Of a stretch of 64,000 nucleotides of DNA, positions 17,164-25,668 are shown piece after piece. The notes below the pieces were generated by a model that saw only the letters and a list, made by a program, of their open reading frames with translations, ran no database searches and had not been told where the DNA came from. Location: the NCBI GenBank assembly GCA_937973555.1, contig CALJKL010000028.1:1-64000 (forward strand), given 5' to 3'. Numbering within the stretch: position 1 is the stretch's first letter; each line of letters opens with the position of its first letter. This stretch comes from an uncultured Flavobacteriales bacterium (GTDB lineage: Bacteria > Bacteroidota > Bacteroidia > Flavobacteriales > Weeksellaceae). A program made the position numbers and the translations under genes.

Positions 17164-17171
17164 TAACTTTG
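17164..17171 (+). promoter_or_regulatory. TAACTTTG promoter box for rarA
   Basis: Exact TAnnTTTG box 19 nt before the TTG start of rarA. Confidence 0.6.
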
Positions 17172-17190
17172 AAGATTAATCTTTATACCC

Positions 17191-18468
17191 TTGAATCCAA
17201 ATATTCCACTTGCCGAAAAGTTAAGACCCAAATCTATGGATGAGGTTTTGGGGCAAGAGCATCTTACCGGTGAAAGCGGTACCATACGTAAAATGCTAGA
17301 GAATGACACACTCAATTCTCTTATTCTTTGGGGGCCTCCGGGAACGGGTAAAACCACTTTGGCAGAGATTATTTCAGAAAAATCTGGAAGGAAATTCTTT
17401 AAGCTTTCAGCAGTTTCAAGTGGAGTGAAAGAGGTGAGGGATGTGATAGAAGATGCCAAAAAGCAGAATCTTTTTACAGGCAAATCTCCCATTTTGTTCA
17501 TAGACGAAATTCATCGATTCAATAAATCTCAACAAGATTCACTGCTTCATGCCGTAGAAAAAGGCTGGGTGGTGCTCATTGGTGCTACTACAGAAAACCC
17601 AAGTTTTGAGGTGGTTTCGGCATTACTTTCGCGTTCTCAGGTATATATTTTAAAGTCTTTGAGTAATGAAAAACTGGAGGAGCTAGCAGATATTGCCTTG
17701 TCAAAATACAACGAGGAAGAACAAACGAAATTCAAAATAAAAGATAAGGGTGCTTTCATTCAGTATTCTGGTGGAGATGCGAGGAAGTTGATTAATTCTA
17801 TAGAGTTGGTGCTCAATCAGTTTAAGAATTCAAAAAAAATAGAAATCGCCAATGAAGATGTGTTGCAGGTGTTGCAGGAAACCATGGCGCTTTATGATAA
17901 AAATGGGGAACAGCATTACGATATTATTTCGGCCTTCATTAAATCAATGCGTGGTAGCGATCCTAATGGAGCTGTATATTGGTTGGCAAGGATGATTGCC
18001 GGAGGTGAAGATATTAAATTCATTGCCCGCAGAATGCTTATTTTGGCATCGGAAGATATTGGCTTGGCTAATCCTAATGCTTTGGTGGTGGCTAATAACT
18101 GTTTTCAGGCAGTGAATGTCATCGGAAATCCTGAGTCTAGAATCATTCTCAGCGAAACGGCAGTTTATTTGGCATGTTCGCCTAAATCTAATTCTACGTA
18201 TAATGCCATTAATGAAGCTTTGGCCTTAGTGAAAAAAACAGGAAATCTTCCAGTGCCGCTGCATCTTAGGAATGCGCCTACCAAATTGATGAAGGATCTG
18301 GACTATGGTAAAGAATACCAATATGCCCATTCTTATGAAGGAAATTTTGTGAATCAGGAATTTTTACCTGAAGAAATTTCGGGGATTAAACTCTATGAGC
18401 CTGGAAACAATGCCACTGAAAAGAAAATCCGTGAAGAATTGGAGAAAAAATGGAAGAGAAAGTATTGA
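17191..18468 (+). CDS. rarA: Replication-associated recombination protein A (AAA+ ATPase)
   Basis: This 425-residue AAA+ protein of the RarA/MgsA/WRNIP1 family has Walker A GPPGTGKTT at 48-56, Walker B ILFIDEIHRF near 105-114, sensor motif GATTENPSFE, and the C-terminal MgsA tetramerisation region. The start is a TTG. It is supported because the next residues (NIPLAEKLRPK) are the conserved family N-terminus, no ATG lies upstream in frame, and a promoter box sits just ahead. It acts at stalled replication forks. Confidence 0.93.
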   Translation: MNPNIPLAEKLRPKSMDEVLGQEHLTGESGTIRKMLENDTLNSLILWGPPGTGKTTLAEIISEKSGRKFFKLSAVSSGVKEVRDVIEDAKKQNLFTGKSPILFIDEIHRFNKSQQDSLLHAVEKGWVVLIGATTENPSFEVVSALLSRSQVYILKSLSNEKLEELADIALSKYNEEEQTKFKIKDKGAFIQYSGGDARKLINSIELVLNQFKNSKKIEIANEDVLQVLQETMALYDKNGEQHYDIISAFIKSMRGSDPNGAVYWLARMIAGGEDIKFIARRMLILASEDIGLANPNALVVANNCFQAVNVIGNPESRIILSETAVYLACSPKSNSTYNAINEALALVKKTGNLPVPLHLRNAPTKLMKDLDYGKEYQYAHSYEGNFVNQEFLPEEISGIKLYEPGNNATEKKIREELEKKWKRKY

Positions 18469-18492
18469 TTTTGGAAAATAAAAAATGATATA

Positions 18493-18500
18493 TAATTTTG
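18493..18500 (+). promoter_or_regulatory. TAATTTTG promoter box for the YHS/SCO unit
   Basis: Exact TAnnTTTG box 20 nt before the ATG at 18521. Confidence 0.55.
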
Positions 18501-18520
18501 AACTTTAAATTTTAGTGATA

Positions 18521-18790
18521 ATGAAAAATATTTTAACAGTTGCCTTCATGGCGGTATCCATATTTTCTTGCTCTCAGCAAACTCCTGAGATACATAAAGT
18601 GAATCGTGAGGCTCAAAAAAACACTCAAAAACAAAATGTAAAATTGGCAAATACAGTAGATCCTATTTGTACTATGAAAGTATCTTCTTCTGCTAAGGAT
18701 ACTGCAGTATATAAAGGTAAAACTTATGGTTTTTGCAGCACATACTGCAAGCAGGAATTCAAGAAGAATCCTAAAAAGTATGTAAAATAA
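18521..18790 (+). CDS. YHS-domain lipoprotein
   Basis: This 89-residue protein has a lipoprotein signal (lipobox near SIFSC) and a C-terminal YHS domain with DPICTMKV, GKTYGFCSTYCKQEF and KNPKKYV. YHS domains bind soft metals such as copper through these Cys residues. The ATG at 18521 is used rather than a GTG two codons earlier. A SCO1/SenC gene follows after 8 nt, suggesting copper handling at the cell surface, perhaps for cytochrome oxidase. That link is inference. Confidence 0.85.
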   Translation: MKNILTVAFMAVSIFSCSQQTPEIHKVNREAQKNTQKQNVKLANTVDPICTMKVSSSAKDTAVYKGKTYGFCSTYCKQEFKKNPKKYVK

Positions 18791-18798
18791 ATCCTGTT

Positions 18799-19488
18799 AT
18801 GACAAAATTTCAAACCAAGCCAAAGTTTGGGATGAATAAAATGCTGGTGTATCAGATGATGGCATTGGTATTTGTTGTCCTAGCTTTTTTAATCGGGTAT
18901 TCTTATTTTAAGAAAAGTCTTCATACGGTGATGAAGGCTCCTGATTTTGAATTGATGGATCAGAATAACAGAAAGGTTTCCAACAAAAATATGCTGGGAA
19001 AGGTATACGTAGTAGAGTTTTTCTATGCGAGATGTCCCACCATTTGTCCTGTAATGAATAGTAATCTGAAATTTGTAGATAAGCAGGTCAATAATCCTGA
19101 TTTTGGTATCATATCCATCAGTATAGACCCTCAAAATGATACACCTGAATTTTTGAAGGAGCATGCAAAAAGAATGGGTGTTACCAATCCCAATTGGCAT
19201 TTTTTGACTGGTGATAGGGATTATATCGGAAAAATTGCCAATGAATTTGATATTTATGTTGGTGACAAAAAAGATCAGGCAGAAAGTCTAAATCATAGCG
19301 GAATGTTGGCTTTGGTGGATAAAAAAGGAAATGTGCGGTGCAGATTTGGGGAAGATGGATTGCCAATTTTATATTATTCAGGACTTAATTATGAAGATGA
19401 ACAGGGGACGAGGCTTAAGCTTAATGGGAAATATCATCCTGACAGAAAAATTCTTATAGAAGATATCAAGAAATTGTTAGAAGAGTAA
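18799..19488 (+). CDS. SCO1/SenC-family protein
   Basis: This 229-residue protein has one N-terminal membrane anchor at about 17-35 and a periplasmic thioredoxin-like domain. The copper-binding CxxxC appears in YARCPTICPV near 75-84, with the distal His in LNHSGML. SCO proteins deliver copper to the CuA site of cytochrome c oxidase or act as thiol reductases. It is paired with the YHS lipoprotein and closed by a very strong terminator. Confidence 0.9.
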   Translation: MTKFQTKPKFGMNKMLVYQMMALVFVVLAFLIGYSYFKKSLHTVMKAPDFELMDQNNRKVSNKNMLGKVYVVEFFYARCPTICPVMNSNLKFVDKQVNNPDFGIISISIDPQNDTPEFLKEHAKRMGVTNPNWHFLTGDRDYIGKIANEFDIYVGDKKDQAESLNHSGMLALVDKKGNVRCRFGEDGLPILYYSGLNYEDEQGTRLKLNGKYHPDRKILIEDIKKLLEE

Positions 19489-19489
19489 C

Positions 19490-19526
19490 ACAAAAGAGGC
19501 TGTCTTATATAGACAGCCTCTTTTGT
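19490..19526. terminator. Bidirectional terminator, 16-bp perfect stem
   Basis: Arms 19490-19505 and 19511-19526 are perfectly complementary around TATAT, between the SCO gene and the convergent 19554 gene. Confidence 0.92.
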
Positions 19527-19553
19527 TTGAAAATTTAATTTGATATGAAAAAA

Positions 19554-19997
19554 TTATTTGCCAATATTTACTTCGGCATTTATGCCGGTATGGATTTCTG
19601 ATGTGGAAGTCTTTACCTCCGGCATGGCATAAATCAGCATTTTTGCTTTTAGAGCCACTACTTTTTTGATATAGTCTAGGTTTTTTGCTTCTTCAAAAGG
19701 AACATCATCTAAAGGATAGGTATTTACTACTTTGTTTTCAGCAAACGCCTCTTTTGCTTTTTCTAGTTCTGTATTGTTGTTTATGGCTACGCTAATAATT
19801 AATGAATCTACAGTAGTTGCTTCTTCATCTGTTTCGTGAGTGAAAATTTTGCTCCAGAAAGATTTTTTCTCCACCGGTTTGTTTTCATTAATGTAAATAA
19901 TGTAGTCTGAATCTTTAAAACCTCTATTTTCTAAACTTTTAGAAACATCTTTTGATTGATTTTGGCTTGAAAAAAGCCCTACAATGGTATATGACAT
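19554..19997 (-). CDS. Small uncharacterised protein, paralogue 1 (YflT-like N-terminus)
   Basis: This 147-residue acidic protein starts MSYTIVGLFSS and has GFKDSDYIIYINE near 27-39 and NLDYIKKVVALKAKMLIYAMPE near 107-128. The N-terminal pattern resembles heat-induced YflT / general stress 17M domains, which are small alpha/beta folds, but the likeness is weak. A close paralogue lies 277 nt away on the same strand. Each has its own untranslated region, and this copy has a TAAATTTG box at 20030. The C-termini (HTGINAEVNIGK) are hydrophilic. Function unknown. Confidence 0.75.
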   Translation of the reverse strand: MSYTIVGLFSSQNQSKDVSKSLENRGFKDSDYIIYINENKPVEKKSFWSKIFTHETDEEATTVDSLIISVAINNNTELEKAKEAFAENKVVNTYPLDDVPFEEAKNLDYIKKVVALKAKMLIYAMPEVKTSTSEIHTGINAEVNIGK

Positions 19998-20029
19998 GAT
20001 TTTTATTTTTTAATTCATTATTTATACTG

Positions 20030-20037
20030 CAAATTTA
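20030..20037 (-). promoter_or_regulatory. TAAATTTG promoter box for paralogue 1
   Basis: Exact TAnnTTTG on the minus strand, 32 nt before the ATG at 19997. Confidence 0.55.
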
Positions 20038-20237
20038 TATGTTTATTTTATTAATAAAACGTTAAAGTGAATATAAATAATAAAAAATTGACAAAAATCA
20101 TTTTTTATATTGTTAAATTGATAATTGATTTTGGTGTTTTTGAAAGAGTTTTCAAAAAGAATATGAGGTAAATAAATGATAATTGATATTTGCTGCTGAA
20201 TTGATTTTGTACATCAAGAAATATTGGCCAAATGAAG

Positions 20238-20265
20238 AAATAAGCTGCCAAATGACAGCTTATTT
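20238..20265 (-). terminator. Probable terminator after paralogue 2
   Basis: Stem AAATAAGCTG / CAGCTTATTT just past the stop at 20275. The T run is short, so it is less certain. Confidence 0.6.
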
Positions 20266-20274
20266 TACTTAAAA

Positions 20275-20706
20275 TTATTTTACTTCAGAATCAATACCAG
20301 TATGCACTATTGGGTGAAAAATCTTGAATTCAGGCATCGTATAAATAAGGATCTTGGCTTTCATGTCCAATATTTTTTTGATATAGTCTAGATTTTTCGC
20401 TTTTTCAAAATTCACGTCATCTAGTACAGTAACGTTGTCGGCATGAATTTCCGTAAAAGCCATTTTGGCTAAATTTAATTCTTCATCATTATTAATGGCA
20501 ATAGTACAAATTGTTAAACCATCTCGGCTGGCGTTTACTCCACCTTCCATGTTATGTATTTTATTTGATTTTTTTGTTTCAGTTAATTTTGTTTCATTGA
20601 TATATACAATGTAGTCTCTGTCTTTAAATCCTTTGTTTTCTATAATTTTAGAAACATTTTTAGGTTCAATTGGACTTGAAAATAGCCCAACAATAGTATA
20701 AGACAT
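20275..20706 (-). CDS. Small uncharacterised protein, paralogue 2 (YflT-like N-terminus)
   Basis: This 143-residue protein is clearly homologous to the 19554 product. It shares MSYTIVGLFSS, GFKDRDYIVYINE, AINND-like and LDYIKKIL...KAKILIYTMPE blocks, and a final HTGIDSEVK. The middle (about 40-65) differs most, where this copy has an Asn/Gly-rich insert in place of the other's Trp/Phe/His stretch. The two are a tandem duplication that has diverged well beyond neutral similarity at DNA level. The upstream 241 nt to dacB are AT-rich. A possible TATATTTG box on the minus strand near 20920 is far away. Confidence 0.75.
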   Translation of the reverse strand: MSYTIVGLFSSPIEPKNVSKIIENKGFKDRDYIVYINETKLTETKKSNKIHNMEGGVNASRDGLTICTIAINNDEELNLAKMAFTEIHADNVTVLDDVNFEKAKNLDYIKKILDMKAKILIYTMPEFKIFHPIVHTGIDSEVK

Positions 20707-20947
20707 GATTTTGTTTTTTTTAATTGTTATTTACTAAATAGATTTTTTTCCATTCTAATTCTCTCATCATTAATAAATTTTTTGATATCTAGTTTATCAA
20801 GTAAAGCATGCTTATTTTCATTATATTTGACAAGTAATATTCATAAATTAAATCTTTTTTGTTTTTGAAAAATATTAACTTATTAATTCTTAAACAATGA
20901 AAAATATTTTAATTTATAAACCAAATATATGAAATTAATTTAAATAA

Positions 20948-22297
20948 ATGAAAAAATATATTATATTATTTATTTTCTTTTTTGCTGAATTGATCTTTGC
21001 TCAATCGGTAAGCCAAAATATAGAACAACAAGTAAAGTCGCTTTTGGCTTCCGCGCCTATGTATTCTGGTAGTCTTTCATTTTATGTAGCAGATGAAAGT
21101 GGTAATAAAGTTTATGAATACGATGCTAATAGAGGTTTATCCACGGCATCTACCATGAAGGTTTTTACGGCTGCAGCAGCCTTGGAAACTTTGGGAAAAG
21201 AGTATAAATTTACTACCAAGGTTGCTTTGGAGAATAATCTTTATATCTCATCAAATGGAGATCCTACTTTGGGAAGCTGGCGATATGACGGTTATAAGCC
21301 TGAAGATTTTAAAAATAAAATAATAGAAGTTCTTAAATCAAAAAATATTACTAAGATTTCTGGTGACTTGATAATTGACGATACTTATTTTGATTTTCAG
21401 AAAATACCCGGCGGCTGGCCGTATAATGATATGGGTAATTATTATGGAGCAGGAGTTTGGAGTGTGAATTGGCGGGAAAATCAGTTTGATATCAATACTT
21501 TTGGTAGAGATATAAAAGGATTTAATGTCAACTTAGATGGTTTGAAATTTGTGAATGAACTACGGACGGAAGGAAGCAATGACAGAAGCATCATCTATAC
21601 TCAGCCTTATTCTGATGTGGCTTATGTCAATGGAGCGCTTCCGGCAAAAGAGATGAAGATTTCCGGGGCAATGCCCAATCCACCAAGACTTTTGGCTTTG
21701 GAAGTTGTGGATGAACTCAAAAAGCAGAATATTATATTTAACGGTAAAATCATCATCAATTCCGAAAGGTTAATAAATGGAGAGAAGCCTCTGTTCTTCC
21801 CTGAAAATAAGGTGGTTCTCACCTATGATTCTCCTACTCTTGAAAAAATGGTGTATTGGTTTTTGAAAAAAAGTGTCAATCTCTATGGTGAAACTTTTGT
21901 GAAAACCATGGCTAAAGAAAAAACAGGTATTTCTAGTTTTGAAATCGGAATGAAATACCTTAAGAATTTCTGGAAACAAAAAGGAATAGATGAAAGAATG
22001 ATTAATTTTGCAGATGGAAGCGGGCTTTCCCCACAAAATTATGCCTCCGCCAAAGCAGAAGTTCAGGCCTTGCTTTGGGCAAAAAAACAGCCTTGGTTTT
22101 CAGCTTATTACGAAGGTTTTCCTGTGCAGGGAAATGGTATGAAGATGAAAAGCGGAAGTATAAAAGATAGCAGGGCTTTTGCGGGATACCATACTTCTAA
22201 ATCAGGAAAAAATTATGTTTTTTCCATCATTATGAATAATTATCAGGCTGCTGACTTGAGTGATGCTTTGTATAAGGTCTTAAATACTTTGAAGTAA
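20948..22297 (+). CDS. dacB: D-alanyl-D-alanine carboxypeptidase/endopeptidase (PBP4, DacB)
   Basis: This is a 449-residue S13 penicillin-binding protein. It has a signal peptide ending near FAQS, the active-site SxxK as STMK at 68-71, the SxN motif SVN in KKSVNLYGE, and the KTG equivalent KSGS near 415. A large inserted domain sits between SxxK and SxN, as in DacB. It trims or cleaves cross-links in peptidoglycan in the periplasm. A histidine kinase gene begins 3 nt after its stop. Confidence 0.93.
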   Translation: MKKYIILFIFFFAELIFAQSVSQNIEQQVKSLLASAPMYSGSLSFYVADESGNKVYEYDANRGLSTASTMKVFTAAAALETLGKEYKFTTKVALENNLYISSNGDPTLGSWRYDGYKPEDFKNKIIEVLKSKNITKISGDLIIDDTYFDFQKIPGGWPYNDMGNYYGAGVWSVNWRENQFDINTFGRDIKGFNVNLDGLKFVNELRTEGSNDRSIIYTQPYSDVAYVNGALPAKEMKISGAMPNPPRLLALEVVDELKKQNIIFNGKIIINSERLINGEKPLFFPENKVVLTYDSPTLEKMVYWFLKKSVNLYGETFVKTMAKEKTGISSFEIGMKYLKNFWKQKGIDERMINFADGSGLSPQNYASAKAEVQALLWAKKQPWFSAYYEGFPVQGNGMKMKSGSIKDSRAFAGYHTSKSGKNYVFSIIMNNYQAADLSDALYKVLNTLK

Positions 22298-22300
22298 ATT

Positions 22301-23452
22301 TTGAAAAAAAATATCCTTTCTCGAATTAATAATTGGTTTGTTTTTACTTTGCTAACTATTATTGTAGCAGGGCTGGCAATTTCTTCTAATTTTCTCATCA
22401 ATCATCTCCGGGAAAAAGAATCTGAAAGGATAAAATCTTTAGCTACTGCCATGAAGTATCTTCAGGATAGTGGTGATTTTGATTCTCGTTTGAATGAACT
22501 TTCCCTTTATGTGATCAATGAAAACGAGAACATTCCTATTATTAGAACAGATAAAAAAAGGAATGTAATAGACAGTAAAAATATTTCTGAAGAAATTCTA
22601 AAAAATCCTGAAAAACTAAAACAAAAAATATCAGAAATGGAGAGTAAATACCCTCCATTTGAGATTCAGCTGCCCCATTATAACAATCAGTTTGTCTTTT
22701 ACGACAATTCAGATTTGTTAAACCAATTAAGGTATTACCCTTATGCTCTGGCAATTTTTATTTGGGCTTATCTTTTGTTTTCCTTTTGGTTTTTGAAGAC
22801 AATTAAGAAATCAGACGAGTCCATACTTTGGGCAGGATTGGCAAAAGAGACAGCTCATCAGATAGGGACGCCCCTTTCTTCTATGATAGGCTGGATAGAA
22901 ATCCTAAAAATTCAGACTGAAAACAATGAAGGTGTTTTAGAAATTCAAAAAGATATCAATCGGCTGAAGACTATTTCTGAAAGGTTTTCTAAAATAGGAT
23001 CTGTGCCGGAGCTGAATGACTTGAATTTGAAAGAAACCATAAAGTATAATTTCGATTATCTTAAAACCAGAATTTCCAAAAAGGTGAATTTTGAGTTGAA
23101 TGTGCCACAGGAAGAAATTTTCGTTCCACATAACAGGATTTTGATCAGTTGGGTAATAGAAAATCTGATTAAAAATGCAGTAGATGCTATGAAAGGGGAT
23201 GGAGAATTGGAACTGTGTCTTTACCAAAAAAATAAAAATATTATAATTGATGTTAAAGATTCTGGTTCTGGGATGACTAAAGCTCAAATCCGAAAGGCAT
23301 TCAAGCCGGGTTATTCTACCAAAAAAAGAGGGTGGGGGTTAGGGCTTTCTTTGGCAAAAAGAGTCATCAATGAATACCATAACGGAGATATTAAAATTTC
23401 TGAATCTGAATTAGGGAAGGGTACTGTTTTTAGGGTTTTGCTAAAGATTTAA
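22301..23452 (+). CDS. Membrane sensor histidine kinase
   Basis: This 383-residue kinase has two membrane helices (about 12-33 and 145-165) flanking a short extracytoplasmic domain. A HisKA H-box AHQIGTPLSS follows near 185-194, then the HATPase domain with ENLIKNAVDAM (N box), DSGSGM (G1) and GWGLGLSLAKRV (G2). The start is a TTG 3 nt after the dacB stop, so it is probably cotranscribed with PBP4. No response regulator is adjacent; the nearest is the NtrC-type protein at 25669-26853. A bidirectional terminator follows. Confidence 0.9.
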   Translation: MKKNILSRINNWFVFTLLTIIVAGLAISSNFLINHLREKESERIKSLATAMKYLQDSGDFDSRLNELSLYVINENENIPIIRTDKKRNVIDSKNISEEILKNPEKLKQKISEMESKYPPFEIQLPHYNNQFVFYDNSDLLNQLRYYPYALAIFIWAYLLFSFWFLKTIKKSDESILWAGLAKETAHQIGTPLSSMIGWIEILKIQTENNEGVLEIQKDINRLKTISERFSKIGSVPELNDLNLKETIKYNFDYLKTRISKKVNFELNVPQEEIFVPHNRILISWVIENLIKNAVDAMKGDGELELCLYQKNKNIIIDVKDSGSGMTKAQIRKAFKPGYSTKKRGWGLGLSLAKRVINEYHNGDIKISESELGKGTVFRVLLKI

Positions 23453-23469
23453 TATTGACATTCAAAAAA

Positions 23470-23500
23470 AACGGCTCCTTTTGGGAGCCTAAATTTTTTA
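23470..23500. terminator. Bidirectional terminator
   Basis: Stem GGCTCC (23473-23478) / GGAGCC (23484-23489), flanked by A and T runs, between the convergent kinase and SRPBCC genes. Confidence 0.85.
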
Positions 23501-23941
23501 ATCAGGGATTTGAGATTCTACAAGTTTAGTGAGTTTGTCTAATGATTCTTGCCAACCCAAATAACACATTTCTGCCGGTATGGCATCTGGAATGCCTTCC
23601 TGGGTGATTTTAATTTCTGTGCCTACCGATACTTTTTTTAACCAGACAGAAGTAGTCATTTCTCCTGGGAGATTGGGGTCATCAAATTTATCGGTGTATT
23701 TTAAAAATTCATTTGGAATTAATTCCAAGTATGTTCCTCCAAAAGAATGCTCATTTCCGGTAGAAAAATTATGAAAAGACATTCTGAACGTTCCTCCTTC
23801 TATGGTATTCATTTCGTGAACGGTACATAGAAAACCGTATGGCGGTAGCCATGCTTCAATAGCCTTTGCCTCTGTGAAAGCCTGGTAGATTTTTTCTGGT
23901 ATGGCTTTCAGTACTTTGTGTAATGAAACGCTGTTTGACAT
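23498..23941 (-). CDS. SRPBCC/AHSA1-like domain protein
   Basis: This 147-residue single-domain protein has the START/AHSA1-like pattern: KAIPEKIYQAFTEAKAIEAW near 12-31, a GGTFRMSF strand, GTYLEL, and a long C-terminal helix with GWQESLDKLTKLVE. Such domains bind hydrophobic ligands; many Bacteroidota members are of unknown role. It lies 22 nt after the M1 peptidase gene on the same strand. Confidence 0.85.
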   Translation of the reverse strand: MSNSVSLHKVLKAIPEKIYQAFTEAKAIEAWLPPYGFLCTVHEMNTIEGGTFRMSFHNFSTGNEHSFGGTYLELIPNEFLKYTDKFDDPNLPGEMTTSVWLKKVSVGTEIKITQEGIPDAIPAEMCYLGWQESLDKLTKLVESQIPD

Positions 23942-23963
23942 GATGTTTTAATTAAATGTAATT

Positions 23964-25577
23964 TTAATTCTTTGTAAATTTTACAAAGTAGTTATTATTG
24001 AATATCGGTTCTTTGTCGCTATTCAATTCAAGTGTTTTCCATTCTTTGCTTGGAATAATGGTCTGTTTTTCATTGAGCCTGATAGGTAAGTAAAATCCTT
24101 CTATGGTATTGGTCCAACGGTATTTTAATGTTTTTCCGTTTTGGGAATATTCCAACACTGGGATTTGGGTAGTTCTAAGATATTGATCGAAAACTTTAGA
24201 AAAATTAATGCCAGATTTTTTGGATATATAGTCTTCTACCTGTTTGGAAGTAACGGTCTGATGGTAAAAATCTTTTCCTAAACCTCTTAAAATTTGCCTG
24301 AATTTTTCGTCGTTATTTATAACGGTTCTGATTGTATGAAGCATGTTGGCAGCTTTGTAATACATATCTCCACTGCCTTCATTTCTTACTCCATATTTTC
24401 CTATGATAGGGATGTCGTTTTGGATATTTTTTCTAATTCCTTGTACATAGGTTTCTGCTTTTTCTTTTCCTAATAAACTTTGGCTGTATAAGGTTTCAGA
24501 ATAACAGGTAAAGCCTTCGTGTACCCACATGTCTGCCTGGTCTTTTGCCGTAATGTTGTTGGCGAACCATTCGTGGCCGCTTTCATGGATGATGATAAAA
24601 TCCCATTCCAGGCCTACTCCTGTTCCGGAAAGATCTCTTCCCAAATAGCCATTAAGATAATGATTGCCATATGCCACATTAGATTGGTGTTCCATGCCCA
24701 GATATGGTGTTTCTACAAGCTTATAGCCGTCTTCATAAAAAGGATATGGGCCAAACCAATATTCAAAAGATTTGAGCATGGGTTTCACCTGTGTAAATTG
24801 TTTTTTGGCTTTTTCAAGATTGTAAGAAAGGACATAATAGTCGCAATCTAGTTTGCCTTTTTCGCCATTGTAAACTTCAGAAAAATGTTCGAATTTCCCT
24901 ATAGTAGGCACTATACTGTATAGATTAATAGGGTTTTTAATTTCCCAAGTAAAAGTGTTTTTGTCATTTTCGGTAGTTTTAGAAATCAGTTTTCCATTTC
25001 CTACACCGGTTAAATTTTTTGGGGTAATGATTTTCATTACAACGCCGTTGTCTGGCTCGTCACTCCAGATGTCTTTTGAAGGCAACCAAAGGCTTGCGCC
25101 GTTTCCTTCTTGTGCCACAGAGATCCAGGGATTGCCATCGTTGTCTTTTGTGAAAACCCATCCGCCATCCCATGGAGCGTGTTTGGCTATGGTAGGATTG
25201 CCGGAATATGCAATGTCTATGTAATATTTTTCACCTTTTTTAAAGGTTTTTTTTGAATCAATAAATATAAAGTCATTTTCTCTTTTGAAGCCTTCTGTTG
25301 AAGGGAAACTGCATTGTAGATTTTCCACTTTCATGGGTTGTTGAAGATCAATCTGAAAAGTAGGATTATTAATGTTTTTGGTGATTGTAAATTCAATTCT
25401 TACGGTTCCTTTTACGGATTTATCTTCAATGTTGGGCTCTACAGAAAGTTCGTATTTTTTTACGTCCCAAAAATTCCTATAATCAGTATTAGAACCTTTC
25501 AGGGTGTCTTGTTTGGTAAAAGTTTGTGCATAACCCAATACGCTGAAAAAGCTTAATATAAGAGTGATTTTTTTCAT
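23964..25577 (-). CDS. M1-family zinc metallopeptidase, exported
   Basis: This 537-residue M1 aminopeptidase-type protein has zinc ligands in HESGHEW plus the downstream Glu in WVHEGFTCYSE, and GMEHQSN in place of the usual GAMEN exopeptidase motif. The ATG at 25577 gives a clean signal peptide ending near LGYAQ. A reading open further upstream to 25640 would bury it, so I use the shorter start. It probably cleaves peptides in the periplasm or at the surface. The C-terminal part after about 440 is shorter than in full-length aminopeptidase N, which is usual for the Bacteroidota subgroup. Confidence 0.9.
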   Translation of the reverse strand: MKKITLILSFFSVLGYAQTFTKQDTLKGSNTDYRNFWDVKKYELSVEPNIEDKSVKGTVRIEFTITKNINNPTFQIDLQQPMKVENLQCSFPSTEGFKRENDFIFIDSKKTFKKGEKYYIDIAYSGNPTIAKHAPWDGGWVFTKDNDGNPWISVAQEGNGASLWLPSKDIWSDEPDNGVVMKIITPKNLTGVGNGKLISKTTENDKNTFTWEIKNPINLYSIVPTIGKFEHFSEVYNGEKGKLDCDYYVLSYNLEKAKKQFTQVKPMLKSFEYWFGPYPFYEDGYKLVETPYLGMEHQSNVAYGNHYLNGYLGRDLSGTGVGLEWDFIIIHESGHEWFANNITAKDQADMWVHEGFTCYSETLYSQSLLGKEKAETYVQGIRKNIQNDIPIIGKYGVRNEGSGDMYYKAANMLHTIRTVINNDEKFRQILRGLGKDFYHQTVTSKQVEDYISKKSGINFSKVFDQYLRTTQIPVLEYSQNGKTLKYRWTNTIEGFYLPIRLNEKQTIIPSKEWKTLELNSDKEPIFNNNYFVKFTKN

Positions 25578-25606
25578 GAAATTAAATTTAAGTCCTAAAA
25601 ATAAGA

Positions 25607-25633
25607 AAAAACCACTCAATATTGCGTGGTTTT
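25607..25633 (-). terminator. Terminator after the sigma-54 regulator gene
   Basis: Stem ACCAC / GTGGT extended by A-T pairs, with a T run on the minus strand, between the regulator's end and the M1 gene. Confidence 0.65.
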
Positions 25634-25668
25634 GTGTCATTTAAATTAGATTTTAACTTACTGTCTGT

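Noticed and set aside
20041..20237. Possible small RNA or gene in the AT-rich gap between the two paralogues
   Set aside because: No open frame of note, no stable stem other than the terminator-like one, and only low-complexity AT sequence.
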